A stretch of DNA of 45,067 nt from Salipiger thiooxidans (GTDB lineage: Bacteria > Pseudomonadota > Alphaproteobacteria > Rhodobacterales > Rhodobacteraceae). This document shows, piece after piece, positions 34,473-43,334 of the stretch. How positions within the stretch are numbered: the stretch's first letter is position 1; the number at the start of each line of letters is the position of its first letter. Under the pieces are notes generated by a model, which was not told where the DNA came from, did not search any database, and saw nothing but the letters and a program-made list of their open reading frames with translations. The stretch is taken from contig NZ_FNAV01000028.1 in assembly GCF_900102075.1 (NCBI RefSeq), positions 1 through 45,067 of the forward strand, in the 5' to 3' direction. A program made the position numbers and the translations under genes.

Positions 34473-35321
34473 TCATACCTCCCTGATCCCAAGGGGGCGG
34501 CGCACCCGGCGGTAGCGGAAGACCGGGCCGTCGCGGCAGACGAAATCCGCGCCGAACTGGCAGTGACCGCAGAGTCCCGTGGCGCATTTCATGTTCCGCT
34601 CCATCGAGATCCACATGCGCTCCGGGTGAATGCCCAGATGCTCGAGGTCGCCGCAGCCGTGGCGCATCATGATTTCGGGCCCGCAGAGGAAGGCCGACAC
34701 CCGGTCCGGCGCGATGCCGTCGAGTGCGCGTGGGAACTGCGAGGTGACGACACCGACCGGGCCGCCCCATTCGGGCCCGGCATGATCGACGCAGACATGG
34801 ATCTTCATAGCCCCTGCGGCGGCCCAGCCCGCGAGCTGCCATGCGTAGAGGATCTCTCGCGGTGACCGGGCACCAAGGACCAGCGTGATGCCGGCGTAGT
34901 CGGCCCGGCGCGCCAGGGCGCGGCAGATCGCGGGTCGCAGGGGCGCAAGGCCGAGACCGCCCGCGACGAAGAGCAGGTGCCGGCCGCGTTCGGTCTCCAC
35001 CGGCCAGTGCGAGCCGAAGGGGCCGCGCAGCCCCAGCACCGCTCCCCGTTCGAGCTGCGCAAGCGCCGAGGAGACGGCGCCGACCCGTCGCACCGTGTGC
35101 AGCAATTCGTCGGGCCGTGACGGATCGCCCGAGATCGAGACCGGGATCTCTCCTGTGGCGAAGGCGTAGAGCATGTTGAACTGCCCGGGCCGGAACGGCA
35201 GCGGTGCGCGGTCTTCGGCGGCAAGCCGCAGGGTGACGACGTCGTCGAGCTCGCGCAGGACCTCGGTCACCCGGTAGGGCTGTGGCCGCATGGACCCGGA
35301 GATCGCGGCCTCAGCGGGCAT
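34473..35321 (-). CDS. hydG: Hydrogenase gamma subunit, FAD/NAD(P) reductase with [2Fe-2S]
   Basis: 282 residues, ferredoxin-NADP reductase fold: FAD site near [13 protein letters not shown](P) site [12 protein letters not shown], and a C-terminal [2Fe-2S] site with [19 protein letters not shown]. The same architecture occurs in sulfhydrogenase gamma and dihydroorotate dehydrogenase electron-transfer subunits. It passes electrons between NADP(H) and the iron-sulfur chain. The likely ATG at 35321 overlaps the upstream gene by 11 bases; ATG 35291 is possible. Confidence 0.88.
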   Translation of the reverse strand: MPAEAAISGSMRPQPYRVTEVLRELDDVVTLRLAAEDRAPLPFRPGQFNMLYAFATGEIPVSISGDPSRPDELLHTVRRVGAVSSALAQLERGAVLGLRGPFGSHWPVETERGRHLLFVAGGLGLAPLRPAICRALARRADYAGITLVLGARSPREILYAWQLAGWAAAGAMKIHVCVDHAGPEWGGPVGVVTSQFPRALDGIAPDRVSAFLCGPEIMMRHGCGDLEHLGIHPERMWISMERNMKCATGLCGHCQFGADFVCRDGPVFRYRRVRRPLGIREV

Positions 35322-35781
35322 GGGCGCCGTAGAGATCAAGCAGCTGCAGCCGCTGCATCCGGACGCGTCGGGCAAGGTGCGGGAGCCAGAGCCTGAACAG
35401 CCGGTAGCCGAGCTCGGTGTGCTCGTCGCATTTGTCGAGCACGCACCGGGCATCGAGCGCGATGGCGGCGACATCGGTGACGGCGCGGGCATCCGACATG
35501 GCACGGCAGGGCGGCAGCAGCCAGGACCAGTCCACGATATCGCCGGGATGCAGCGACTCGACCCTGAGCGGTCCGCGGCCCGGCGCGGCGAGTTCGATGG
35601 CGGCATCGCCGTGCCTGAGGATCACCACGGTCTCGGCCGCATCGCCTTCGCGAAACAGCAGCTCACCGGCCCTGTAGCGCATGTTGCGGCCACAGCCCGC
35701 GATGAGATCGAGCGCCGCCCCGTCGAACCCGAGGAAGGCCGGGTGGTCGGCGAGAATGTCCCTGATCGTCTGATGCGCCAT
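35311..35781 (-). CDS. Cyclic-nucleotide-binding-domain protein inside the hydrogenase operon
   Basis: 156 residues, one cupin-like CRP effector domain: [20 protein letters not shown] and [18 protein letters not shown] patterns with the long C-helix at the end, but no helix-turn-helix, so it is not a DNA-binding CRP/FNR protein. It sits between hydB (3 bases) and hydG (overlap). The position suggests a regulatory or structural partner of the hydrogenase, perhaps sensing a nucleotide. The Arg/Ser phosphate-binding signature of true cAMP sites is not clear, so ligand binding is open. Confidence 0.8.
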   Translation of the reverse strand: MAHQTIRDILADHPAFLGFDGAALDLIAGCGRNMRYRAGELLFREGDAAETVVILRHGDAAIELAAPGRGPLRVESLHPGDIVDWSWLLPPCRAMSDARAVTDVAAIALDARCVLDKCDEHTELGYRLFRLWLPHLARRVRMQRLQLLDLYGAHAR

Positions 35782-35784
35782 CGG

Positions 35785-36891
35785 TCAGTCCGTCCCTTCT
35801 GCCATCAGCCGGTCCGCTTCGGCCACGAGGTCGATCCCCACCGGGCACCAGGTGATGCAGCGGCCGCAACCGACGCATCCGGAGCTGCCGAACTGGTCGT
35901 GCCAGTAGGACAGCTTGTGGGTCATCCACTGCCGGTAGCGGGCGGCGGGGCTGCTGCGGACGGGGCCTCCGTGGATGAAGCTGAAATCGGAGTTGAAGCA
36001 GCTGTCCCAGAGCTGCCAGCGTTCGGCGTGGTCTCCGGACAGGTCGCTGACCTCCTCGACATCCGAGCAGAAGCAGGTGGGGCAGGCGAGGGTGCAGTTG
36101 CCGCAGGTCAGGCAGCGCGACGCGATGTCGGCCCAGACCGGAGACTCGAGCCGGAGCTTCAGTCCGCCGGCGATGTCGTCGGGCATCGTCCGGGTCTGTC
36201 GCGCAGCGGCGGCGCGCGAGAGGTCGAGGGCCGCGGCATGGTCCCTCGGCCTCGCGGTAGCGCCTCCGAGCGTGTGCAGAACATCGTCACCGGCCTGCGA
36301 GGCGCTCTCGACAAGGAAAGCGGCGCCGTGATCCGCGGGGAGCTCGGTCAGCGCCAGATCGTAGCCGGCCACCGCCCGCGGGCCGGTGTCCATCGAGGCG
36401 CAGAAACAGGTCGGGGCGCTGCGCGCGCATTGCACCACGACGATGATGCTCCGCTCCAGCCGCTCGGCGAAGGCGGTATCGACATAGGGGCCCTCGGCAA
36501 AGATCCGGCGTTGGCGCGCAATGGCGGCAAGCTCGCAGGGGCGGACGCCGAAGAGCACCGTCTTCGGCCATGCTGTGGTCGCATCGCGGAAGGTGAGGCG
36601 ATCGTCGGTCCGCTCTGCCGACCAGAGCTTGCGTCTTGCGGGATAGAGCCACGCCTTCCAGCCCGAAGGTCCTACGACGTAGTCGAACCAGCGATCCGGA
36701 TCGCCGTCGCGCAGCCGGTAGTGCCCGGGCCCCTGATCGTCCACGCGGCCGCGCGGCAGTGCTTCGGGCTCGGTGAGCGGGGCAGGGTCGATGACACCGT
36801 CGCGTTCCTGCGGCGCGAGGATCCGATAGCCCTGACCGAGGAAATGCCTCAGCAGGTCGCGCGGATCGTCGATGAGCCTCGGGCGCGTCAT
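35785..36891 (-). CDS. hydB: Hydrogenase beta subunit, ferredoxin-type iron-sulfur protein
   Basis: 368 residues from ATG 36891 ([18 protein letters not shown]), chosen because family members begin with this type of helix; the frame opens up to 36984 but without a ribosome site. C-terminal part has two [4Fe-4S] motifs, [16 protein letters not shown] and [14 protein letters not shown], and the central part has [10 protein letters not shown], all seen in sulfhydrogenase beta and anaerobic sulfite reductase A proteins. First gene of the hydrogenase operon. Carries electrons between HydG and HydD. Confidence 0.88.
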   Translation of the reverse strand: MTRPRLIDDPRDLLRHFLGQGYRILAPQERDGVIDPAPLTEPEALPRGRVDDQGPGHYRLRDGDPDRWFDYVVGPSGWKAWLYPARRKLWSAERTDDRLTFRDATTAWPKTVLFGVRPCELAAIARQRRIFAEGPYVDTAFAERLERSIIVVVQCARSAPTCFCASMDTGPRAVAGYDLALTELPADHGAAFLVESASQAGDDVLHTLGGATARPRDHAAALDLSRAAAARQTRTMPDDIAGGLKLRLESPVWADIASRCLTCGNCTLACPTCFCSDVEEVSDLSGDHAERWQLWDSCFNSDFSFIHGGPVRSSPAARYRQWMTHKLSYWHDQFGSSGCVGCGRCITWCPVGIDLVAEADRLMAEGTD

Positions 36892-37101
36892 GCCCGCGTC
36901 CGCGGTGTTCGGCAGCGCTTCCACATGGTCCGGCCTCCCCAACCGCATACCAACGTTTCGTCTTGCCTGACGGGCCACTGCCAAGGGGTGTTCACGTCGC
37001 GCTCGAAATCAACGCTCCCGCGATCTGATGCGACGCCACACTCGGGGGTGACAGCGCCCCCAAAGCGCGCTTCAGCTAGACCCGCAGGCGGGCCGTTGTC
37101 T

Positions 37102-37115
37102 TTGATCGAGATCGT
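37102..37115. promoter_or_regulatory. Candidate FNR/FixK box in the hydB/GNAT divergent region
   Basis: TTGAT-CGAG-ATCGT matches TTGAT-N4-ATCAA at 8 of 10 positions. It lies 61 bases before the GNAT-like gene start and 211 bases before hydB, between divergent genes, so it could serve one or both. The rest of 36892-37176 shows no other feature. Confidence 0.4.
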
Positions 37116-37176
37116 GGACATCCACCGAAGTTCGGGTGGACACTCTGGCGCGGATGCAGATGGGAGGGGGGATCAC

Positions 37177-37977
37177 ATGGCAATTCGCGAGGACATCATC
37201 GATCTTGCGCCCCGTATCGCCCGCCACCGCACCGTGTGCCCCGGGCACCTGTCCGAGCCCGAAATCGCAGCCCTTTCGGCGCAGCTCTACGCGGTGCACA
37301 GCCGCATCTTCGACGGCAGCACTCCGGAGGACTTCCGTGCCCATGTCGTCGAGCCCGCCGCCGAGGACACGCGCATCCAGCTGTTCCTCGACGATCACGG
37401 CGCGGTCGTCGGCTATTGCTCGCTGCATCTCTTCCGCCGCAAGGTTCTCGGGCGCGAGAGCCTTGTCCTGCGTGCGGAAGCGGGGCTGCGCCCGGAGTAT
37501 CGGGGCCGCAGCATGACCTACGGGATCGGGATCGCGCGTGCCGCGGAGGTGAAGCTCCGGCACCCGTTCACGCCGTTCTATTACCTCGGGACTCTCGTCC
37601 ACACCTCGAGCTACCACCTGTTCTGCAAGTATTTCCCGCAGATCTTCCCCCACCATTCCCGCGATGACCCGCCAAGGCTGCGCCAGATCGCGCAGGAGCT
37701 CATCGAGTCCTTCGACGATCCGGCAGTCTCGGAACACGATCCGTTCGTCCGCGACGTCGGCTGGGTGACCATCGAGACCGACGCGGAGAAATCCCTGAAC
37801 CGTCGCGGCGACCGCTCCGACGTGCGGTTCTTCAAGGCGCGCAACCCCGGCTACCCGCAGGGGCACGGGCTTGTCGTGGTGGTGCCGCTCACAATCGCCA
37901 ACATCTCGGCGGCGCTGCTGGCGCGGGTTGCCGAACTGGGTCTGCACGTCTTCGGGCGCCGACTTCCGGATCTCTAG
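37177..37977 (+). CDS. GNAT-like acyltransferase of unknown substrate
   Basis: 266 residues from ATG 37177, with GGGAGG upstream. A GNAT-type motif A is visible: LRAEAGLRPEYRGRSMTYG, then a helix IGIARAAEVKL, preceded by AVVGYCSLHLF. C-terminal to this are aromatic-rich YYLGTLVHTSSYHLFCKYF and a strand-rich region. The family is not one I can name; no HTH or signal. Divergent from hydB with a candidate FNR box between, and followed by ppsA, so it is probably expressed at low oxygen. It may modify a protein or lipid; this is speculation. Confidence 0.7.
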   Translation: MAIREDIIDLAPRIARHRTVCPGHLSEPEIAALSAQLYAVHSRIFDGSTPEDFRAHVVEPAAEDTRIQLFLDDHGAVVGYCSLHLFRRKVLGRESLVLRAEAGLRPEYRGRSMTYGIGIARAAEVKLRHPFTPFYYLGTLVHTSSYHLFCKYFPQIFPHHSRDDPPRLRQIAQELIESFDDPAVSEHDPFVRDVGWVTIETDAEKSLNRRGDRSDVRFFKARNPGYPQGHGLVVVVPLTIANISAALLARVAELGLHVFGRRLPDL

Positions 37978-38027
37978 GCGCAGGCCCCGGGGGCAAGGGG
38001 GCTCAGTCGCGCCGGGCCGGCTTCGAA

Positions 38028-38041
38028 TTGACCACAATCAA
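38028..38041 (+). promoter_or_regulatory. Candidate FNR/FixK box upstream of ppsA
   Basis: TTGAC-CACA-ATCAA matches TTGAT-N4-ATCAA at 9 of 10 positions. It is centred 61 bases before the ppsA ATG, a suitable place for activation at about -41.5. This is the best such site in the window. Confidence 0.6.
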
Positions 38042-38095
38042 GGCCCGCGGTCGGATCTTCCCCTACGCTGGCCCATGGCAAGGGAGGAGATGCCA

Positions 38096-40509
38096 ATGGA
38101 CAAGCGCACCTGCGAGAGCACGGGCGTCCTCAGATGGTTCGAGGACCTCGTGCGAGACGACGTGGCCACGGTTGGCGGCAAGAACGCATCGCTGGGAGAG
38201 ATGGTGCGGTCGCTGGGCGAGAAGGGGGTCAGGGTGCCTCCGGGCTTCGCGACCACCGCCGACACCTTTCGCCGCTATATCGCTTCCAATGATCTTGGCG
38301 CGTTGCTTGGAGATCTCCTCGGACGACTGGACGCCGGACAGCTGACGCTTGCCGAGGCCGGCCGGCAGATCCGTGCGGCCATCACCGGCGGCGCGTGGCC
38401 CGAGGACATCGAGCAGGAAATCCGTGCGGCCTACCGGACTCTTGGCGCGCGGGTCGGACAGGACGCGCCCTCGGTCGCCGTGCGCTCGTCCGCCACTGCC
38501 GAAGACCTGCCGGACGCAAGCTTCGCGGGGCAGCAGGAGACCTTTCTCAACGTCCGGGGCGAGGAGGCGCTGATGTCGGCCTGCCGGCGCTGCTTCGCGT
38601 CGCTCTTCACCGACCGCGCCATCACCTATCGCAAGCTGAAGGGCTTCGGTCAGCTCGATGTGGCGCTTTCCGTCGGGGTACAGTTGATGGTCCGGTCCGA
38701 CATCGGCGGGTCGGGGGTGATGTTCTCGATCGACACCGAAAGCGGCTTCGACAAGGTGGTTCTGATCAATGCCGCGTGGGGTCTTGGCGAGAACGTCGTG
38801 CAGGGCACGGTGAGCCCGGACGAGTACCAGGTCTTCAAACCCTTCCTCGCGGACGAGGGGCTGGTTCCGATCCTGCACAAGGCGCTCGGCGCCAAGGAGA
38901 TCAAGATGATCTACGCGGGCGGGCAGGGCGCCCCGACACGCAACGTGCCGACATCGAAGGCAGAGCGCGAGAGCTTCGTGCTGTCGGATGCCGAGATCCT
39001 CGAGCTGGCGCGCAGTGCGGTGGTGATCGAAGAGCACTACGGGCAGCCGATGGACATGGAGTGGGCGCGGGACGGAGACACCGGGCAGGTCTACATCGTG
39101 CAGGCCCGTCCCGAGACGGTGCAATCGCGCATGGAGGCGGATGCCTTCAGGACCTATCGGCTGGGCGCCACGGGGGCGAAGCTTCTGGGCGGCCTCAGCG
39201 TCGGCAGCGCCGTTGCGACGGGTGAGGTCTGCCTGATCGAGAGCGCCGAGGAGATCGAGCGGTTCGTCGATGGCGCGGTGCTGGTGACCTCGACCACCGA
39301 CCCGGACTGGGTGCCGATCATGAAGCGCGCCGCGGCCATCGTCACCGATCACGGCGGGCGGACCTCGCACGCCGCCATCATCAGCCGGGAACTGGGCGTG
39401 CCTGCCATCGTGGGCACCGGCAACGCCACGCACTTGCTGCACGACGGGCAGGAGGTGACGGTGTCCTGTGCCGGCGGCGACGAGGGCGCGGTCTATGCCG
39501 GCAAGGCAGAGTTCAGCATCCGCGAAACCCGGCTGGACGAGGTGCCCGAGACCCGCACCAAGGTCATGCTCAACCTCGCGAACCCCTCGGCCGCGGCCCG
39601 CTGGTGGCGGTTGCCCGTGGATGGGGTCGGTCTCGCACGGATGGAGTTCGTGATCAGCAACGAGGTCAAGGTCCACCCGCTGGCGCTCAGCCGCTACGAC
39701 AGGCTGGCGCCGGGCGCGGACCGCGACGAGATCGACCGCCTCGTGCGGGGGTTCGACTGCCGGACCGACTATTTCGTCGAGACGCTGGCGCGCGGGCTCT
39801 CGCGGATTGCCGCGACGTGGTATCCGAACCCGGCGATCATCCGCATGAGTGACTCAAGACCAACGAATACGCAGACCTGCTGGGCGGGAAGGGCTTCGAG
39901 CCCGACGAACAGAACCCGATGATCGGCTTCCGCGGCGCGTCGCGCTACTATTCCGACGCCTATCGGGACGGCTTCGCGCTCGAGTGTCGCGCCATCCGGC
40001 ACCTGCGCGAGACCATGGGGTTCACCAACGTGATCGTGATGATCCCGTTCTGCCGCACCGTGGGCGAGGCCGACCGCGTGCTCGAGGTCATGGCCGAGAA
40101 CGGCCTCAGCCGCGGGGAGAACGGGCTGCAGGTCTACGTCATGTGCGAGATCCCGTCCAACGTGATCGAGGCCGAGGCGTTTGCCGAGCGGTTCGACGGC
40201 TTTTCCATCGGCTCGAACGACCTCACGCAGCTGACGCTGGGCATCGACCGGGATTCCGAGGCGCTGGCCGGCCTCTTCAGCGAACGCGACCCGGCGGTGC
40301 TGTGGATGATCGAGACCGTCATCGCCAAGGCGCGCAAGGCGGGCCGGAAGATCGGCCTTTGCGGTCAGGCCCCGAGCAACGATCCCGGGTTCGCCCGGCT
40401 GCTCGTGCGCGCCGGGATCGACAGCATCTCGGTGACCCCGGACAGCTTCATCGCCGTGCGGAACAACGTGGCGGAAGCCGAGAAGGCGGGGAGCCCGGCT
40501 CCGGCCTGA
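38096..40509 (+). pseudogene. ppsA: Phosphoenolpyruvate synthase with a one-base frameshift
   Basis: The first frame (38096-39853) holds the ATP-grasp domain (VGGKNASLGEMVRSL, AVRSSATAEDLPDASFAGQQ), and the phosphohistidine domain (VTDHGGRTSHAAIISRELG). At 39854-39855 'GAC TC AAG' stands where GAC TTC AAG (DFKTNEY) is expected, so a T is missing; the sense continues in the second frame to 40509 with the PEP/pyruvate domain and its C-terminal Cys ([14 protein letters not shown]). Corrected, the protein has about 804 residues, normal for EC 2.7.9.2 (pyruvate + ATP to PEP + AMP + Pi). ATG 38096 has GGAGG 8 bases upstream. As all catalytic residues survive, a sequencing error or recent mutation is likely. 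Confidence 0.85.
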
Positions 40510-40585
40510 GGGCCGCCGCATCGCGCCGGTTGCCGGCACGCTGGTCATGCCGGCGACGGAGGGTCCGCCCCGGTTCGTCCCGCGA

Positions 40586-40632
40586 CGCGGACCACAGGCG
40601 ACGCCGGGCGCCCGAGTTGCCTGTGGTCCGCG
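40586..40632. repeat. 14-base perfect inverted repeat after ppsA
   Basis: CGCGGACCACAGGC (40586-40599) and GCCTGTGGTCCGCG (40619-40632) flank a 19-base loop. It lies 77 bases after the ppsA stop and 126 bases before the Na/Pi transporter gene. No T-run follows. It could be an unusual terminator, an mRNA end structure or the footprint of a small mobile repeat. Confidence 0.6.
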
Positions 40633-40757
40633 GCGCGGAAGTCTGCCGGCAGGTCGCGGCCTGGCATTATCGCTTGCCGATCCCGGGGGTGCGGGTATTC
40701 CGGAGATCCGCGGTGACGCGGCAGATACCTGATAGACGACGATGATCTGAGCTGGCG

Positions 40758-42623
40758 ATGCGAACGAGGAATTACACCCTGCCCGCGGCCTTGGGGGGGC
40801 TGCTTCTGGTCTTCTGGATCAGCCCCGACCTGCAGGTGATCGCGGCGGGCGTCGCGGTCTTCCTCTTCGGCATGCGCATGCTCGAGGACGGCTTCAAGCT
40901 GGCCGGAAGCGGTATGCTCGAGCGCTGGCTCGAGAAGGCCACGCGTTCGAAGGCGCGGGCGCTGCTCTTCGGGGTCGCCTCGACCACGCTGCTGCAATCC
41001 AGTTCGCTCGTGTCGGTCATCACCATCTCGTTCCTGAGCGCCGGGCTGATCTCGCTTGCGGGTGGCGTCGGGATCGTCTTCGGCGCGAACATCGGCACGA
41101 CGACCGGCGCGTGGCTGGTGGCCGGGCTCGGGCTCAAGGTCGACATCGGCGCCTACGCGATGCCGATGCTGGCGCTGAGCATCGTGCTGGTCTTCCAGAA
41201 GTCCAAGCCGTTGCACGGGATCGGCCTCGCGCTTGGCGGGCTCGGCTTCCTGTTCCTCGGCATCCAGTTCATGAAGGACGGGTTCGACGCCTTCCAGGGG
41301 CAGCTCGACCTGACCCGGTTCGCCCTGCCGGGTCTTATCGGGCTCGTGGTCTACACGCTCATCGGCGCGGCCGCGACAGTGATCATGCAGTCGAGCCACG
41401 CCGCCCTGGTGCTCATCCTGACGGCGCTCGCGTCGGGTCAGCTGACCTACGACAACGCCCTTGCGCTGGCGATCGGCTCGAACATCGGGACGACCATCAC
41501 CGCGATCATCGCGTCGCTCGGGGCGAACGTACAGGGCAAGCGGCTGGCGCTGGCCCACCTCGTCTTCAACGTGGTGACGGCGGTGGCCGCGCTGATCCTC
41601 ATCGTTCCCTTGCGCGGCGCGGTCGACTGGATCAGCGACGCCCTGACCATCGCGCCCGACGACTACGCGCTGAAGCTCGCGGTTTTTCACACCCTCTTCA
41701 ACCTGCTCGGCCTCGGTCTCATGCTGCCGGGTCTCGACCGGCTCGTCGCGACGCTGGTGCGGATCCTGCCGGAGAAGCTGCCGGATGTCAGCAAGCCGCA
41801 CTTCCTGAACGAGGCCGTCGACGAATTCCCCCAGACCTTCGAGACCGCCTTGCGCCGCGAAGTCCAGCACCTGACCGACAATGCGCTCGACCTGATCCTG
41901 CAGGGTCTGAACCTCCCGAGCGCGGCGGTCTTCCAGAGCAGCGACCTCGCCGGCACGGTCCGCGCCCACCGGGCGCAGCTGCCACTCGACTACGACGATG
42001 CCTACGCACGGCGCATCAAGTCGCTCCACGAGGCGATCCTGGCGTTCTCGAGCCGGATCGGTGACCGTCATCTGGCACCGGACATCGCCGAACGGGTCTA
42101 CGAGTTGCGAGACGTGGCAGGCGAGATCGTGCAGGCGGTCAAGGCCGTCAAGCACCTGCGCAAGAACGTGCTGCGCTACACGACCCTGTCTCTTGGCCTG
42201 ACGACGGAACTCTACGACGGTCTCCGAACCGAGATGGCGCGCATCGCCTTCGAGATCCACACGCTGTCCCGGACCGACCCCGAGGAACGCAGCGCGCTCT
42301 GGCTGGATCAGGAGCGGGTGCAGATCGAGAAGGACGCGCATGTCACGGCGCAGCGGATCGACGGGCTGATCCGGGACAGCGTGCTGACACCCGGCAGTGC
42401 GACTTCGTTTCTCAACGACTCGACCTATGCCTACGCCGCGATGCGGCAGCTGACCAATGCCGCAAGACGCTGCTACATCGAGCGGGACAGGGCGATGGCG
42501 GAGGTCGAGAAGATCCTCACGCTGGAAGAGGAAGAACTGCACGATCCCGCCGCTCCGGACGCGACCGGCCCACGCGATGCCCACGATGACTCAAATCATG
42601 GAGATGTCACGCGAGAGGCGTAG
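40758..42623 (+). CDS. Na/Pi cotransporter family protein with PhoU-like domain
   Basis: 621 residues. Two inverted membrane repeats with QSSS-type motifs: STTLLQSSSLVSVITISF with GANIGTTTGAWL, and TVIMQSSHAALVLIL with GSNIGTTITAII (residues about 75-260). After about 340 a long helical soluble PhoU-like domain follows (helices DLILQGLNL, AVKAVKHLRKNV). The second QSS has His instead of the third Ser. Family members use the sodium gradient to move phosphate, often as exporters. Seven codons near the N-terminus are TM start. Weak ribosome site (GAGCTGGCG). Confidence 0.88.
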   Translation: MRTRNYTLPAALGGLLLVFWISPDLQVIAAGVAVFLFGMRMLEDGFKLAGSGMLERWLEKATRSKARALLFGVASTTLLQSSSLVSVITISFLSAGLISLAGGVGIVFGANIGTTTGAWLVAGLGLKVDIGAYAMPMLALSIVLVFQKSKPLHGIGLALGGLGFLFLGIQFMKDGFDAFQGQLDLTRFALPGLIGLVVYTLIGAAATVIMQSSHAALVLILTALASGQLTYDNALALAIGSNIGTTITAIIASLGANVQGKRLALAHLVFNVVTAVAALILIVPLRGAVDWISDALTIAPDDYALKLAVFHTLFNLLGLGLMLPGLDRLVATLVRILPEKLPDVSKPHFLNEAVDEFPQTFETALRREVQHLTDNALDLILQGLNLPSAAVFQSSDLAGTVRAHRAQLPLDYDDAYARRIKSLHEAILAFSSRIGDRHLAPDIAERVYELRDVAGEIVQAVKAVKHLRKNVLRYTTLSLGLTTELYDGLRTEMARIAFEIHTLSRTDPEERSALWLDQERVQIEKDAHVTAQRIDGLIRDSVLTPGSATSFLNDSTYAYAAMRQLTNAARRCYIERDRAMAEVEKILTLEEEELHDPAAPDATGPRDAHDDSNHGDVTREA

Positions 42624-42659
42624 GATGTCCCAGATCACCCCCTTTCCGGAAGCGAGCCG

Positions 42660-42920
42660 ATGGGCCTCAAGAAGCTGGCGGCCAGACTGGCCGAGTATCG
42701 AGAACGTCAGGAAGCCGGTCGCGTCCGCGAGATCCGGCCGGAACACGTCGAAAGGATCCTCGCGAAACTCACGAGGAAGGAGGCCTCGCTTAGCGAGGAG
42801 ATGGCCGAGACGAGCGACACCGAGAAACGGACCCGGCTCGAGCAGAAGCGCAAGATCGCGCTGGAGCAGATCGCGCGCGCGGAATGGCTGATGGCGCAGG
42901 TGAAAAAGCCCGCGTCCTAG
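42660..42920 (+). CDS. Small coiled-coil protein of unknown function
   Basis: 86 residues, charged and almost wholly helical with heptad-like spacing (LARLAEYRERQEAG, then HVERILAKLTRKEASLSEEM and LEQKRKIALEQIARAEWL). GGAAG lies 8 bases upstream. 36 bases after the Na/Pi transporter stop, so co-transcribed. It may bind the PhoU-like tail of the transporter; no family recognised. Confidence 0.6.
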   Translation: MGLKKLAARLAEYRERQEAGRVREIRPEHVERILAKLTRKEASLSEEMAETSDTEKRTRLEQKRKIALEQIARAEWLMAQVKKPAS

Positions 42921-43334
42921 GCGGACTGGTCGGGTCCTGCGATCCTGCTGGGGCTCGAGTGATGCTGGTGCGCCGGTGGGCGGGACCGGATCCGGCGCCT
43001 CGCCTGGCCCCTACGCGCGCTTTCCACGATGTGCCAGCCCGGCAAGAGGGGGCCGCACCTAGCTGCTGCGTGTCGATGAGAGCGCAACGGTTGGCCGAAA
43101 CCGGTTTCAGCCCCCTGTCAATGTCGTCCATCGGGGCCTGCACTGTGATCGACACGTCCCGCGGGCGGCAGCCTCCGAGACGCATCGCCGTGACCGATTG
43201 ATGCGGGTCATACCTGCCGCCGCGCGGGGATGATACGCTTCGCTCAAATCAGGTGCGGAGCTTGCCGGGCCGGGGGGCGGCCCGAGAGCACGGGCCGTGC
43301 CCGCATTCACGGATGGACGTCAGAAGGAGACAGG
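42921..43334. other. 414-base gap, no gene supported
   Basis: A plus-strand frame (42884-43201) and a minus-strand frame (43185 downwards, MRLGGCRPRDVSITVQAPMD) are open but unrecognised and lack good ribosome sites. The right end carries CGCTCAAATCAGG (about 43240), only weakly FNR-like. GCCGGGCC/GGCCCG repeats near 43270-43290 may form a hairpin. Confidence 0.35.

Noticed and set aside
35290-37176. Upstream extension of the GNAT-like frame across the hydrogenase genes
   Set aside because: Antisense to hydB and the cyclic-nucleotide-binding gene; GGGAGG marks the true start at 37177.
42884-43201. 105-codon plus-strand frame after the coiled-coil gene
   Set aside because: It overlaps the preceding gene's end, lacks a ribosome site and has no recognisable segment.
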